DNA of 44,856 nt from a virus: positions 1 through 44,856 of the IMG/VR virus record IMGVR_UViG_3300035698_002097. The stretch is one strand, 5' to 3'. The notes under the pieces were generated by a model, which was not told the DNA's origin, made no database searches, and saw only the letters and a list, made by a program, of their open reading frames with translations. Below are positions 13,193 to 20,153 of the stretch, one piece after another (the first letter of the stretch is position 1; every line of letters begins with the position of its first letter). A program made the position numbers and the translations under genes.

Positions 13193-13224
13193 GCAAGTTA
13201 CAAAATATAATTGAAATAAACTAA
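13193..13224 (-). promoter_or_regulatory. Promoter of the HNH homing gene
   Basis: On the minus strand TTAG (13221-13224), 20 bases, then TAACTTGC (13193-13200). Both boxes are partial matches to TTTG and TAnnTTTG. The upstream box abuts the stop codon of the exonuclease gene at 13227. The same 15 bases, TATTTTGTAACTTGC, recur at 41990-42004. Confidence 0.45.
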
Positions 13225-13226
13225 TA

Positions 13227-14174
13227 TTAAGAAGGGTTTTTAATTTGATTAACTAAAAATTCCTGGTAGCTTTTATTAGATATTTTATACTGTTTCTTGC
13301 AGTTATTGCATTTCATATTACGCCTGATAACCCCCAATGGAGTTGAGTATGCTTTGTACATTTCCACGTCTTCACTAGCACATTCAGGACAATCATATTT
13401 ACCACCTCCCGTAAGTACTGCAAAGTTATTATTGTGTGTAATAAAGGGTGACATGATAAAGTAAACATCTTCTAAAAGTATTACGTCCCTTTCACAGTAT
13501 GAAATCATTTTAAGTAAATCCGGTTCGCTATTGTCTTCACATATTCTTTCCCACATTTCGAAGCCGTCATGCTCTTCTTTTCCTCCCACCCCAAAGAATG
13601 TACCTAAGTAGTCAAGTTTATTCGATGCGAAACTAAACGACGAACGCGCCTTTTTAAGCGTGTCTAAGGTTCTATAAGTAGGAAACATTAACACACCGTT
13701 CGCTATGCACCTGGTACGTATGAAACGAAGGTCAAAGCGGTCTCCATTGTGCCCGATCGCTTCGTCAGATTCTCCTATGATCTTAATGAACGCCTTTAGC
13801 ATTTCTTTTTCGCCCATTCTCCAATCTAACGTATGGACCTTATCTTCATATTGCCACTTATAGCTAATACAAATTATCTTCTTTTCGCTTATAATGTCTT
13901 TGGGATCGAAGTACTTTTTGAAGTTCTTTAACTGCCACGCCTTTATTTCTAGTTTGTAGTAACTTGTTTCAATGTCAAAGAATAGCCTTCGAATAGGTAT
14001 CTTCTTAGCCTCAATCTTTAGCCTGTTTCTTATTCTACTTACTTTGCGCCTTACTACATCTTGCTCATAATCTAATGCAAACTTATTAAGAACGTCCCTC
14101 GCTATTTGTGTGTTGTTAGGTGATTGTTCAAGTCGAACTTTGATAAATTCGGTAACTTGTTTTGGGTATTCCAT
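13227..14174 (-). CDS. DnaQ-like 3'-5' exonuclease with C-terminal zinc ribbon
   Basis: A 315-residue protein. The RNase H-like DEDD exonuclease core is complete: FFDIET (residues 65-70, first Asp and Glu), GHNGDRFDLRF (141-151, second Asp) and YCERDV (226-231, Tyr and last Asp, a DEDDy type). Residues 1-60 form a basic helix-turn-helix-like region, and four Cys at about 262, 265, 289 and 292 form a zinc ribbon. It resembles the exonuclease part of family B polymerases but no polymerase domain is present. It may trim DNA ends for the ERF annealing pathway or degrade host DNA. A 90-nt structured leader and a terminator lie upstream. Confidence 0.82.
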   Translation of the reverse strand: MEYPKQVTEFIKVRLEQSPNNTQIARDVLNKFALDYEQDVVRRKVSRIRNRLKIEAKKIPIRRLFFDIETSYYKLEIKAWQLKNFKKYFDPKDIISEKKIICISYKWQYEDKVHTLDWRMGEKEMLKAFIKIIGESDEAIGHNGDRFDLRFIRTRCIANGVLMFPTYRTLDTLKKARSSFSFASNKLDYLGTFFGVGGKEEHDGFEMWERICEDNSEPDLLKMISYCERDVILLEDVYFIMSPFITHNNNFAVLTGGGKYDCPECASEDVEMYKAYSTPLGVIRRNMKCNNCKKQYKISNKSYQEFLVNQIKNPS

Positions 14175-14200
14175 TTAATTAGTTTTTAGTTTATATTAAG

Positions 14201-14290
14201 AAGGTGCGCTTCGGGTCTTTCGGGGTTACTGCTTTAATGGAGGGTAACCCTTCCCTATTTCCATAATAATGCAGCTTCACTACGCACCTT
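14201..14290 (-). promoter_or_regulatory. Structured RNA leader of the exonuclease gene
   Basis: The element is closed by AAGGTGCG (14290-14283) pairing with CGCACCTT (14208-14201). Inside, CTGC (14274-14271) pairs with GCAG (14232-14229), enclosing a hairpin made of ATGG/CCAT and AGGG/CCCT. The hairpin loop GGGTTA is complementary to TAACCC (14228-14223) just after GCAG, giving a pseudoknot. The exonuclease ATG is 27 bases downstream. I cannot match it from memory to a named riboswitch class. Confidence 0.6.
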
Positions 14291-14312
14291 ATTTTGTTTT
14301 GATTAGCTTAAT

Positions 14313-14344
14313 AAAAAACCCATCGCGACTTTCGCCACGACGGG
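14313..14344 (-). terminator. Rho-independent terminator of the late operon
   Basis: On the minus strand CCCGTCGTGGC, a GAAA tetraloop and GTCGCGATGGG form an 11-bp stem with three G-U pairs, followed by six T residues. It lies after the last lysis-region gene (14442-14693) and before the structured leader of the exonuclease gene. It separates late from middle transcription, or acts as an attenuator. Confidence 0.9.
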
Positions 14345-14441
14345 CCAAACTAAAACTAATCAACTATGAAAAATCATTTGTAATATTACGAAAGTTCTTA
14401 TTAAGAAACAAACTAAATTAATGTTTACTCAGATTTAGACA

Positions 14442-14693
14442 TTACTTCTTATTCGCCCTTTTCTCTTTGCGCTTGTCCTTTTTGGTCTGAGTGTTGTCTT
14501 GAGTATCTTGTTTAGTGATGTCCACAGCATCGGTGACCGTTGCATTGCGCTTGGCTTTGATAGTAATATTACCGACCTGAATAGATTGACTTGGCGGCAT
14601 GTTATTGCGAACTATTGTGATTGTTACGAGGCAGCCTAAAGCGAATCCTATTAGTGCTATTCCTAACCATCTCCAGATTACTGATACTTTCAT
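14442..14693 (-). CDS. Small membrane-anchored protein, spanin-like position
   Basis: An 83-residue protein with one N-terminal membrane helix (about residues 9-29, IALIGFALGCLVTITIV) and a hydrophilic remainder that ends in a highly basic Lys/Arg/Asn tail. It is the last gene of the late operon, after the endolysin, where inner-membrane spanins or accessory lysis proteins are usual. The short, non-coiled periplasmic part is unlike a classical i-spanin, so the assignment stays open. Confidence 0.5.
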   Translation of the reverse strand: MKVSVIWRWLGIALIGFALGCLVTITIVRNNMPPSQSIQVGNITIKAKRNATVTDAVDITKQDTQDNTQTKKDKRKEKRANKK

Positions 14694-14697
14694 AATT

Positions 14698-14889
14698 CTA
14701 TTTATTAAATCCCGTTTTCCTTAACGCTCTTTCTTCCCAAATATTTGAATCTTGCCTGAATTGTTTACGATAAAATACAACACCAAATAAGCTCTTTTGT
14801 AACCAAAACTTTTCATGAACGATTTCAGCATCCTGAGGGTTGTTATATGTCACATAATTACACTTGTCTATCTTGTATATTGGCTTCAT
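14698..14889 (-). CDS. Hypothetical protein, 63 aa
   Basis: A small basic protein rich in aromatic residues (YKIDKCNYVTYNN, KFWLQKSLFGVVFYRKQFRQ). No signal peptide or membrane helix. The start overlaps the endolysin stop by four bases, so it is part of the lysis operon. Function unknown. Confidence 0.5.
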   Translation of the reverse strand: MKPIYKIDKCNYVTYNNPQDAEIVHEKFWLQKSLFGVVFYRKQFRQDSNIWEERALRKTGFNK

Positions 14890-15272
14890 TTTATCTGTAT
14901 ATGTGGACGATCAGAAAAGGAATTCCAATTACCGCCCCACTCTAGTCTATGCTCAATTAATCCGTATTCCTTTAATATAGCTGCAACACCTAATATAAAA
15001 GATGCTACCCGGGTGAAGTCCTCCGCTTTATCCCATCCATCAAAAGGGTAGGGAATGAAGTCAAATGCCTTAGAGGGCGTTTTATTGTGCTTACTCTTAG
15101 GGTATCTTAGCTGTGAATTGCCTTTATCATAGGCTTCGTTCTGCTCCTTTTCGCCCCTATGCCCTTTTATAACCGTAAAGTCTACGTACTTTATAGCATA
15201 GTTGCAAGCGGTTTGTATGTCCTGGTGGCATTCCGATAAGTTATCTAAACTTCTTTTGCTGAATTTATTCAT
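14886..15272 (-). CDS. Peptidase M15-type endolysin
   Basis: A 128-residue protein of the LAS/M15 peptidoglycan peptidase fold, the size of single-domain phage L-Ala-D-Glu or D-Ala-D-Ala peptidases. Zinc ligands are visible in S-K-H-N...AFD (His62, Asp71) and RPHIQ (His124), and the catalytic Glu in LEWGG (about residue 111). It cleaves the peptide part of peptidoglycan to release virions. No signal peptide is present, so export depends on the holin-like proteins encoded just upstream. It directly follows the GIY-YIG gene by four bases. Confidence 0.88.
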   Translation of the reverse strand: MNKFSKRSLDNLSECHQDIQTACNYAIKYVDFTVIKGHRGEKEQNEAYDKGNSQLRYPKSKHNKTPSKAFDFIPYPFDGWDKAEDFTRVASFILGVAAILKEYGLIEHRLEWGGNWNSFSDRPHIQIK

Positions 15273-15276
15273 TCTT

Positions 15277-15828
15277 TCACTTTTTTAATTTATTTGCTCT
15301 TCTTGTTTTCCATGCCTTAAGTGAAATTTCTCTAGCCAAATGCCTATCTCTCTCCCATCTTTTAGTCTGAGCAATACTTAATTTCTTTCTCTCCTCATCC
15401 GTATATATTCTACCCTTCTTAAATTTTGTTGGCATATTTTCAACATGCTCTTTACTTTTCTTCACGCCTAAAGAAGCCTTGCTTAATTTCTTTTTATGCT
15501 CTTCAGAAAAAACTGTTTTATATCTGTTTATTGATTTATTTTTACCCTTCTCAATAAATACAGTATTAAAATAAGGATTAAGGTTTTCTATATACCATAA
15601 TTCCTTTTCATTAAGCTCATTAGTAGTGCATTCAATTATAATCGAAAATTCAAGATCTGACTCCCCATATTCATTATAGTGCATTTGCATTTTTAATGAA
15701 TGATGTTTATTCAATCTTAAATCAGAGTAATGATGTATTTTTCTTTTGTGTAAACTGCATGACGCGCCTATATAATATTTCTCTTGATCTGAAATTGATT
15801 TAATAATATACACTCCACATTTTCCCAT
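15277..15828 (-). CDS. GIY-YIG homing endonuclease with NUMOD3 repeats
   Basis: A 183-residue protein. The N-terminal GIY-YIG nuclease has GVYII (5-9), YYIGAS (18-23), the catalytic Arg near 29 and Glu76 (NEKELWYI), followed by NPYFN. The C-terminal half has NUMOD3-type DNA-binding repeats (FSEEHKKKLSKASLGVKKS and a second copy around TDEERKKLSIAQ) and a Lys/Arg-rich tail. It is inserted between a holin-like gene and the endolysin and has its own promoter and pseudoknotted leader, the same leader type as the HNH gene at 12553-13101, although the proteins are unrelated. Confidence 0.92.
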   Translation of the reverse strand: MGKCGVYIIKSISDQEKYYIGASCSLHKRKIHHYSDLRLNKHHSLKMQMHYNEYGESDLEFSIIIECTTNELNEKELWYIENLNPYFNTVFIEKGKNKSINRYKTVFSEEHKKKLSKASLGVKKSKEHVENMPTKFKKGRIYTDEERKKLSIAQTKRWERDRHLAREISLKAWKTRRANKLKK

Positions 15829-15911
15829 AATATAAAATCCTTACACTTTCAGAGGTCGTAGCTCTTACTCATGCAAGGATTGTTAATGTTTTTAATTGAG
15901 TCTACGACACC
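15829..15911 (-). promoter_or_regulatory. Pseudoknotted leader of the GIY-YIG gene (copy 2)
   Basis: Same order and spacing as copy 1: P1a GTCGTAG (15908-15902), P1b ACTC (15901-15898), 16-nt linker, P2 AATCCTT (15881-15875), 4 nt, P1b GAGT (15870-15867), 5-nt bulge, P1a CTACGAC (15861-15855), 12 nt including GAAAG, P2 AAGGATT (15842-15836), 7 nt, ATG. The predicted transcript starts just before P1a. The fold would hide the ribosome-binding segment. Confidence 0.82.
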
Positions 15912-15917
15912 CAATAA

Positions 15918-15949
15918 CAAAGATAGTATTTTATATCGAAGTAACACAA
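15918..15949 (-). promoter_or_regulatory. Promoter of the GIY-YIG gene
   Basis: On the minus strand TTG (15947-15949) is followed after 21 bases by TATCTTTG (15918-15925), a perfect TAnnTTTG. The TTG starts directly after the stop codon of the holin-like gene. The transcript would begin near 15911, at the base of the leader pseudoknot. Confidence 0.65.
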
Positions 15950-16165
15950 TTATTTTATTTTAATTTCTGCAATCTTATGCAAATACTTAGGGGCAAATAT
16001 GGCAAGTAAAAACAATAGATTTAATATGATAAAGCTATCGTCTATTTTATGAACCTTAAACACCCAAAGATAGTCAAAACCAATTGTAAAAAACATCATT
16101 ATAAAACTGTTTAACCTGGTGGAACTTTTCACGCCCTCGGCCTCTTCAAAAAATCCTGTCTTCAT
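15950..16165 (-). CDS. Holin-like two-helix membrane protein
   Basis: A 71-residue protein with an N-terminal FFEEAEGVKSSTRLNSF segment that I recall from putative Bacteroidota phage holins, then two membrane helices (about residues 19-37 and 44-60) and a short basic tail. It lies in the lysis cluster, two genes from the endolysin. Holins of this type form the inner-membrane lesions that let the endolysin reach the cell wall. Confidence 0.65.
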   Translation of the reverse strand: MKTGFFEEAEGVKSSTRLNSFIMMFFTIGFDYLWVFKVHKIDDSFIILNLLFLLAIFAPKYLHKIAEIKIK

Positions 16166-16167
16166 AA

Positions 16168-16521
16168 TTATTCTTTTAATATTACTCCGTTATTACTTAA
16201 CACCTTCTCAATACTTTTCTCTACGTCAACCATGTCAGACTTATCAATTAACCAATTAGACAGCAAAGCAGATCCAAAGATAACCAAAAACGATGCGGCG
16301 GCTATCCATTTCCAGTTCTTTTTAACCTTATTCGTATTGTCAACGTGCTTGCTGTAGGTCTCACAATCAGACTCTAGTTTGTTTACCCTGTGATTAGCTA
16401 TATCCTGACGATCTGTAACGCCCTTAATTTGTAACGATAACATGTCATGACTAGCTTTCACTTCTGCATTTATCGCTCTGGTATGGACTTCGAATAGTAT
16501 GGCTATGTCTTCGTTTTTCAT
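16168..16521 (-). CDS. Coiled-coil protein with C-terminal membrane anchor
   Basis: A 117-residue protein: residues 1-68 are polar and helical, probably a coiled coil, and residues about 70-90 (KWIAAASFLVIFGSALLSNWL) form one membrane helix, followed by a short polar tail. The layout is like XhlA-type lysis accessory proteins or antiholins. It is two bases upstream of the holin-like gene. Confidence 0.55.
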   Translation of the reverse strand: MKNEDIAILFEVHTRAINAEVKASHDMLSLQIKGVTDRQDIANHRVNKLESDCETYSKHVDNTNKVKKNWKWIAAASFLVIFGSALLSNWLIDKSDMVDVEKSIEKVLSNNGVILKE

Positions 16522-16522
16522 G

Positions 16523-17002
16523 TTAAAGTTCGTTTAAAGGGATTGCTATGCCTACGGTAAAATATAGACTTTGAAATGCTAGTTTCCAACCGTCAGGAGC
16601 TTTTACGCTTTGCCACCCCTGATCCCATATACTTGTTGTCCCAGAATATCCCAAAGGCAGCCCCCTAGTTGCGTTGTAGATAGGATCAAATGAACCCATT
16701 CTAAGTAGGATATAACTTGACACATACCATCCTGCTGATTTAATATCCATCTTACTCATGAATGGTCGTGCTACCAATACACCAACTGAAGCGGCGTTTA
16801 AGAAGTGTCCTAATTCTTTTTTTCCTGAGTCCAAAAATGAATCACCCATTGCATCCAATGTAATACACGCTATGTTAGCCGCTATTGTGATTACAGCCTC
16901 TTTATGCTTCCATTCGCGTTGTATTAGATTGCTTTGGTAAGGATTATATTGTCCGAATAAAACAGAGCAGGATAAGAATAATATGATTAATGACTTTTTC
17001 AT
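16523..17002 (-). CDS. Exported protein with signal peptide
   Basis: A 159-residue protein with a Sec signal peptide (MKKSLIILFLSCSVLFGQ), whose cleavage would follow FGQ as in many Bacteroidota exported proteins. The Cys at 12 is inside the hydrophobic core, so it is not a clear lipoprotein. The mature part has hydrophobic stretches (VITIAANIACITLDA, AGWYVSSYILLRMG) and could be membrane-associated. It lies between the tail fibre and holin genes. A role in lysis, for example outer-membrane disruption, is inferred from position only. Confidence 0.55.
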   Translation of the reverse strand: MKKSLIILFLSCSVLFGQYNPYQSNLIQREWKHKEAVITIAANIACITLDAMGDSFLDSGKKELGHFLNAASVGVLVARPFMSKMDIKSAGWYVSSYILLRMGSFDPIYNATRGLPLGYSGTTSIWDQGWQSVKAPDGWKLAFQSLYFTVGIAIPLNEL

Positions 17003-17235
17003 TTTTTAATTGTAATAGGTGAAATTTCAAAATCACTATCAACCTTTAAACTAATTCTTTTAAAATCTATTTTAGTAATTAATTTTAGTTTATCACTTAT
17101 TAATTTTATCTTAATTTTAGGCAATAAATCGGATCTTAAATACCAATTACCTTCTTTATCTTGAATTACAGATTTTATAATGTTGTTCGCGTCAACTCTG
17201 TATTCTATTGCTTTAGTTAGTTTTATAAAATACAT
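16999..17235 (-). CDS. Hypothetical protein, 78 aa
   Basis: A basic, Ile/Lys-rich, mostly beta-strand protein. The start MYFIKLTKAIEYRVDANNI leads into alternating hydrophobic strands. It overlaps the exported-protein gene by four bases and follows the lectin-like gene. No function recognised. Confidence 0.5.
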   Translation of the reverse strand: MYFIKLTKAIEYRVDANNIIKSVIQDKEGNWYLRSDLLPKIKIKLISDKLKLITKIDFKRISLKVDSDFEISPITIKK

Positions 17236-17237
17236 AA

Positions 17238-17924
17238 TTATAAATTTACACCTGTTAAGTCATATGAAGTGCCTCCGAAGCCTGTAAGAGTTGGTAAGTT
17301 CCACCATGCTTTTTCATCACCTAATTGTTCACCGTTTATCCAAGACGTTTGGTTGGCTGAAGAAGATACGTCTTTATGGTAGATTCTACAATCTTGCAAC
17401 AGGCCATTAAAAAAATTCGCATAACTTGCCCCGTTATCATTAGCACCTAAAACTAAATCTACCGTATTTGCTAATGTTGCAAATGATCCAATAAATGATG
17501 AACCGTCAGAATTTTGAAGCACTTTATCAATATAAAAGTAAACTTTAGAATTTGTTATGTCAATTCTGGCTAGAATAAAATATTTTGTATTTATAGCTAA
17601 AGTTATATTGTCAATTGGTGTAACAGTGTTACCAGCTATGGCACTAAAATATATATGCCCACCAGTTATATAAAAATAATAAGTACCTGATAAATTATTA
17701 TATTTACTACCAACTACTTGAAGAGTCGTTATATCGCTCCCCGTCACAATAGTCAAACCAACACAAAAGTCTGTTGTAGCTTGGTTAATATCCAGTGCTC
17801 CGTTATCTGCTATATAAGCATATTGATCTGTACCGTTGAATGATTGACCTGCTCCGTCTGCGATTACTGTACCCCCACCGCCTTGATTAAACCACAATCC
17901 TAGTCCGTTTCCTAATTTCGTCAT
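17238..17924 (-). CDS. LamG/concanavalin-like virion protein
   Basis: A 228-residue protein whose residues 28-210 have the features of a laminin G/concanavalin-like sandwich: QSFNGTDQYAYIADNGALDI, a central YFYIDKVLQNSDG (the x-Y-I-D-G-x type turn), and the closing FFNGLLQDCRIYHKD. Such domains bind carbohydrates on the host surface and are common at phage tail tips. The Gly-rich N-terminus (FNQGGGGT) may attach it to the tail. It ends with LTGFGGTSYDLTG, like other lectin-like fibre tips. Confidence 0.72.
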   Translation of the reverse strand: MTKLGNGLGLWFNQGGGGTVIADGAGQSFNGTDQYAYIADNGALDINQATTDFCVGLTIVTGSDITTLQVVGSKYNNLSGTYYFYITGGHIYFSAIAGNTVTPIDNITLAINTKYFILARIDITNSKVYFYIDKVLQNSDGSSFIGSFATLANTVDLVLGANDNGASYANFFNGLLQDCRIYHKDVSSSANQTSWINGEQLGDEKAWWNLPTLTGFGGTSYDLTGVNL

Positions 17925-18109
17925 GGCTTATATTTTATTGATTTCCATTTGTACGTCCTTTTGTTGCCAACTATTGCCTGTTCTATTTTGACACGCTCAA
18001 GCCAACGAGTTTCAATTCCTAGTGTCCTGGGAATAATTAAAAACCTTTTAACAGTCCTTTTTTCATTAAGTCTGCTTTGTAGCCTATGTTTTCTATTAAT
18101 CCATCTCAT
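17921..18109 (-). CDS. Small basic protein of the tail region
   Basis: A 62-residue protein with about one third Arg and Lys. The FLIIPRTLGIETRWLERVKIEQ segment looks like a short conserved core that I have seen in Bacteroidota phages between tail genes. It overlaps both neighbours by four bases. Function unknown; a chaperone or adaptor is possible. Confidence 0.5.
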   Translation of the reverse strand: MRWINRKHRLQSRLNEKRTVKRFLIIPRTLGIETRWLERVKIEQAIVGNKRTYKWKSIKYKP

Positions 18110-19647
18110 TCGTAAACTAAATTAAGATTGCTATTTTGTATCGTAATTGCTAAAGTCAATCCTATGCTAAATGGTAATCCAAAAAATTCTATCGGAAATG
18201 GATTTGTTTTTTTCTCCATTGAACCACTTTCCCATATCACTTTTCCTGTTGCCGTTAAAGAATCGTAAATTGTGATTACACTATTCGCCACAACACCCCC
18301 AAGCATGCCGCCATATAATTTACCTGCACCGACCTTTAGATTCACAGTACCCGTCCCCTCTTGATAAAAGCTAGATCGTTCAGTTGTTAACTCCCCCTGT
18401 CTTGCAATGTACATTCCTACTGTGTGAAATGCTATGTCCGTATCTATTGTGGTGTTTGTATTTTCTATTGTAATGGGTAGGTCCATTGTTGCAGATTGAC
18501 CCGCGCCTACTTTTGTATGTAGAAGTTTTCCGTTTATATAAAAATCTACAGATAGTGGGGTGTATTCAATAGATAGCTTATAATATGTAGCCGCTGCGGG
18601 TGTGAAATCACTTCCCAAATTACCATTAAAATTACCACTTGTAATCAATGAATCTACTGGACTACCTGTGATATTTGTTCTTGAACCTATACTAAATGTT
18701 GTACCGTCTAATCTGAAAAAGAATCCATTATCAGTTTCATATGGTCCAATAGCTCGTAAATTTCCAACAGTTCCAGACGTTACAAAATTAGCTGCACCAA
18801 CAAATAACATCGCTGAACCGCCCACAAATCTACCCTTTATATAAACATCATTACGATCAGCGGAGGTGTATTTAGCCGCCCCTGACGCAGTGACGTTTGT
18901 TTCAAGTTGAACCACTCCAGCCGCCTGTACTACAGTTCCATTGTTAGCAATAGTCTCACTCCAGAAGTTTACATCTTTATTCGCTTCTATGAAAGCCGTT
19001 CCTACAATTCTATAAACAGGACTTACAGCAAGTTCATTAGTAGGATTAACCCATACATGACGGCTATAATTTTCATTTCCCCTTAAAGACGTAACGACTT
19101 GTAAATTTCCTGAATTGCTTAATTTTCTAGGCACCGGATCAGCAATAGGACAAAGCACTCCAGAGAGTCTAAAATATCCAGTATCTTCTGTTCCAGTCAA
19201 TGTTACTGTAATTCGCCAGTATGATTTTAACGCTTGTGCGGTTCCACCCGTTCCACCTTTTGAGTAAAAATAATCCCAGCAATCTGATAAATCCCAGTTT
19301 GATTCATCGTCGCTTTGTTCAATGCAAACCGTAGCATTTTTATCTGTCTTTAATGCCCATTGTAATCCGACCACCCCAAGAGTAGAACGAGAAGCCCCTG
19401 TAAATTTATGAGCATTAGCATTTGTTAAATTAGTTGTGCTTGAATTTCCTACATCAGCAAAAACGCTTTGCTCAATAGCAACACCTAAGTGATAACCACC
19501 ATCAGCAGATACGTGCGAGTCGATAGGGTTTCCCCCCGTGCTGGTCAATACATGATGAGTTATATAAGGATCTCCATCTGTAGTTCCACCCCCAGAAGTT
19601 TCCATGTATCGCATGAACCCCTCGCCGTTTTTTACTTTTAAAGCCAT
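18106..19647 (-). CDS. Tail fibre or receptor-binding protein
   Basis: A 513-residue, Ser/Thr/Gly/Asn-rich, nearly all-beta protein without signal peptide. Around residues 350-400 it has another concanavalin-like sheet (YYKLSIEYTPLSVDFYING followed by KLLHTKVGAG), and the C-terminus repeats short strands. The N-terminal MALKVKNGEGFMRYMETSGG segment, with a GDPYITHHVL strand, probably docks to the tail. Its position after the tail-tip genes supports host recognition. No enzymatic motif is visible. Confidence 0.6.
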   Translation of the reverse strand: MALKVKNGEGFMRYMETSGGGTTDGDPYITHHVLTSTGGNPIDSHVSADGGYHLGVAIEQSVFADVGNSSTTNLTNANAHKFTGASRSTLGVVGLQWALKTDKNATVCIEQSDDESNWDLSDCWDYFYSKGGTGGTAQALKSYWRITVTLTGTEDTGYFRLSGVLCPIADPVPRKLSNSGNLQVVTSLRGNENYSRHVWVNPTNELAVSPVYRIVGTAFIEANKDVNFWSETIANNGTVVQAAGVVQLETNVTASGAAKYTSADRNDVYIKGRFVGGSAMLFVGAANFVTSGTVGNLRAIGPYETDNGFFFRLDGTTFSIGSRTNITGSPVDSLITSGNFNGNLGSDFTPAAATYYKLSIEYTPLSVDFYINGKLLHTKVGAGQSATMDLPITIENTNTTIDTDIAFHTVGMYIARQGELTTERSSFYQEGTGTVNLKVGAGKLYGGMLGGVVANSVITIYDSLTATGKVIWESGSMEKKTNPFPIEFFGLPFSIGLTLAITIQNSNLNLVYE

Positions 19648-19784
19648 TATAAAATCATTATATACATACTATTTTCAGGACATCGAAAGTCTAATCTATA
19701 CCCCCCACATATCAATCTATAGTCCCCATTTTGCAAAGTGAGTCTATATTTCAAATCAAACGGTATGCCTAGAATTGGAGGCAT
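19647..19784 (-). CDS. Small conserved-looking protein, 45 aa
   Basis: A 45-residue frame starting MPPILGIPFDLKYRLTL and rich in Arg, Tyr and Cys (LICGGYRLDFRC). It fills the space between two tail genes exactly, sharing one base with the stop of the upstream gene and ending at the first base of the downstream ATG region. That packing supports it as real. Function unknown. Confidence 0.5.
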   Translation of the reverse strand: MPPILGIPFDLKYRLTLQNGDYRLICGGYRLDFRCPENSMYIMIL

Positions 19785-20104
19785 TAGCTGTCATTTCTGC
19801 TATAATAAGCTATTTGCCCCCCACTGTGTGAGATGCTGAAAAACTTATTGTTATATCCAGGACCGAACCTTGCACCCGCTTTTGTAGCTACCCCAGTAGG
19901 AACATTAACACCTAAACCTTCTAAAGCTGTCGAAGTGGTGTAATTCCATCCTGACAATACAGAAAACGTAGTGTCTGATAGCACTTCAATCCATACACCA
20001 TCTAAACCGGTGAGAGTAGCTGTAGCCACTGAAGCGTCTGATACAATACCGCCGGAGGATCCACCTAAAGCCAGTATTCCAAGTTCAATTAAATTTTTAC
20101 TCAT
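19784..20104 (-). CDS. Small virion-associated protein
   Basis: A 106-residue protein with a Gly/Ser-rich N-terminal turn (LGGSSGGIVSDAS), then beta strands (VWIEVLSDTTFSVLSGW) and a Tyr-rich end. It resembles short minor tail proteins that cap or decorate the tail. It is the first gene after the promoter at 20121-20152. Confidence 0.5.
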   Translation of the reverse strand: MSKNLIELGILALGGSSGGIVSDASVATATLTGLDGVWIEVLSDTTFSVLSGWNYTTSTALEGLGVNVPTGVATKAGARFGPGYNNKFFSISHSGGQIAYYSRNDS

Positions 20105-20120
20105 GTCTTTATATTTTATG

Positions 20121-20152
20121 TAAAGTTATTAATATTAGCTTAATAATGCAAA
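20121..20152 (-). promoter_or_regulatory. Late promoter in the tail module
   Basis: On the minus strand TTTG (20149-20152), exactly 20 bases, then TAACTTTA (20121-20128). The 11 bases TAACTTTACAT recur at the promoter-like sites at 34507 and 39803. It would drive the genes from 20104 down to the terminator at 14313. Confidence 0.75.
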
Positions 20153-20153
20153 A

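Noticed and set aside
13102-13226. Group I intron core around the homing genes
   Set aside because: The leader is about 80 nt, ends at the start codon and lacks recognisable P3-P8 elements; the neighbouring genes are not split.
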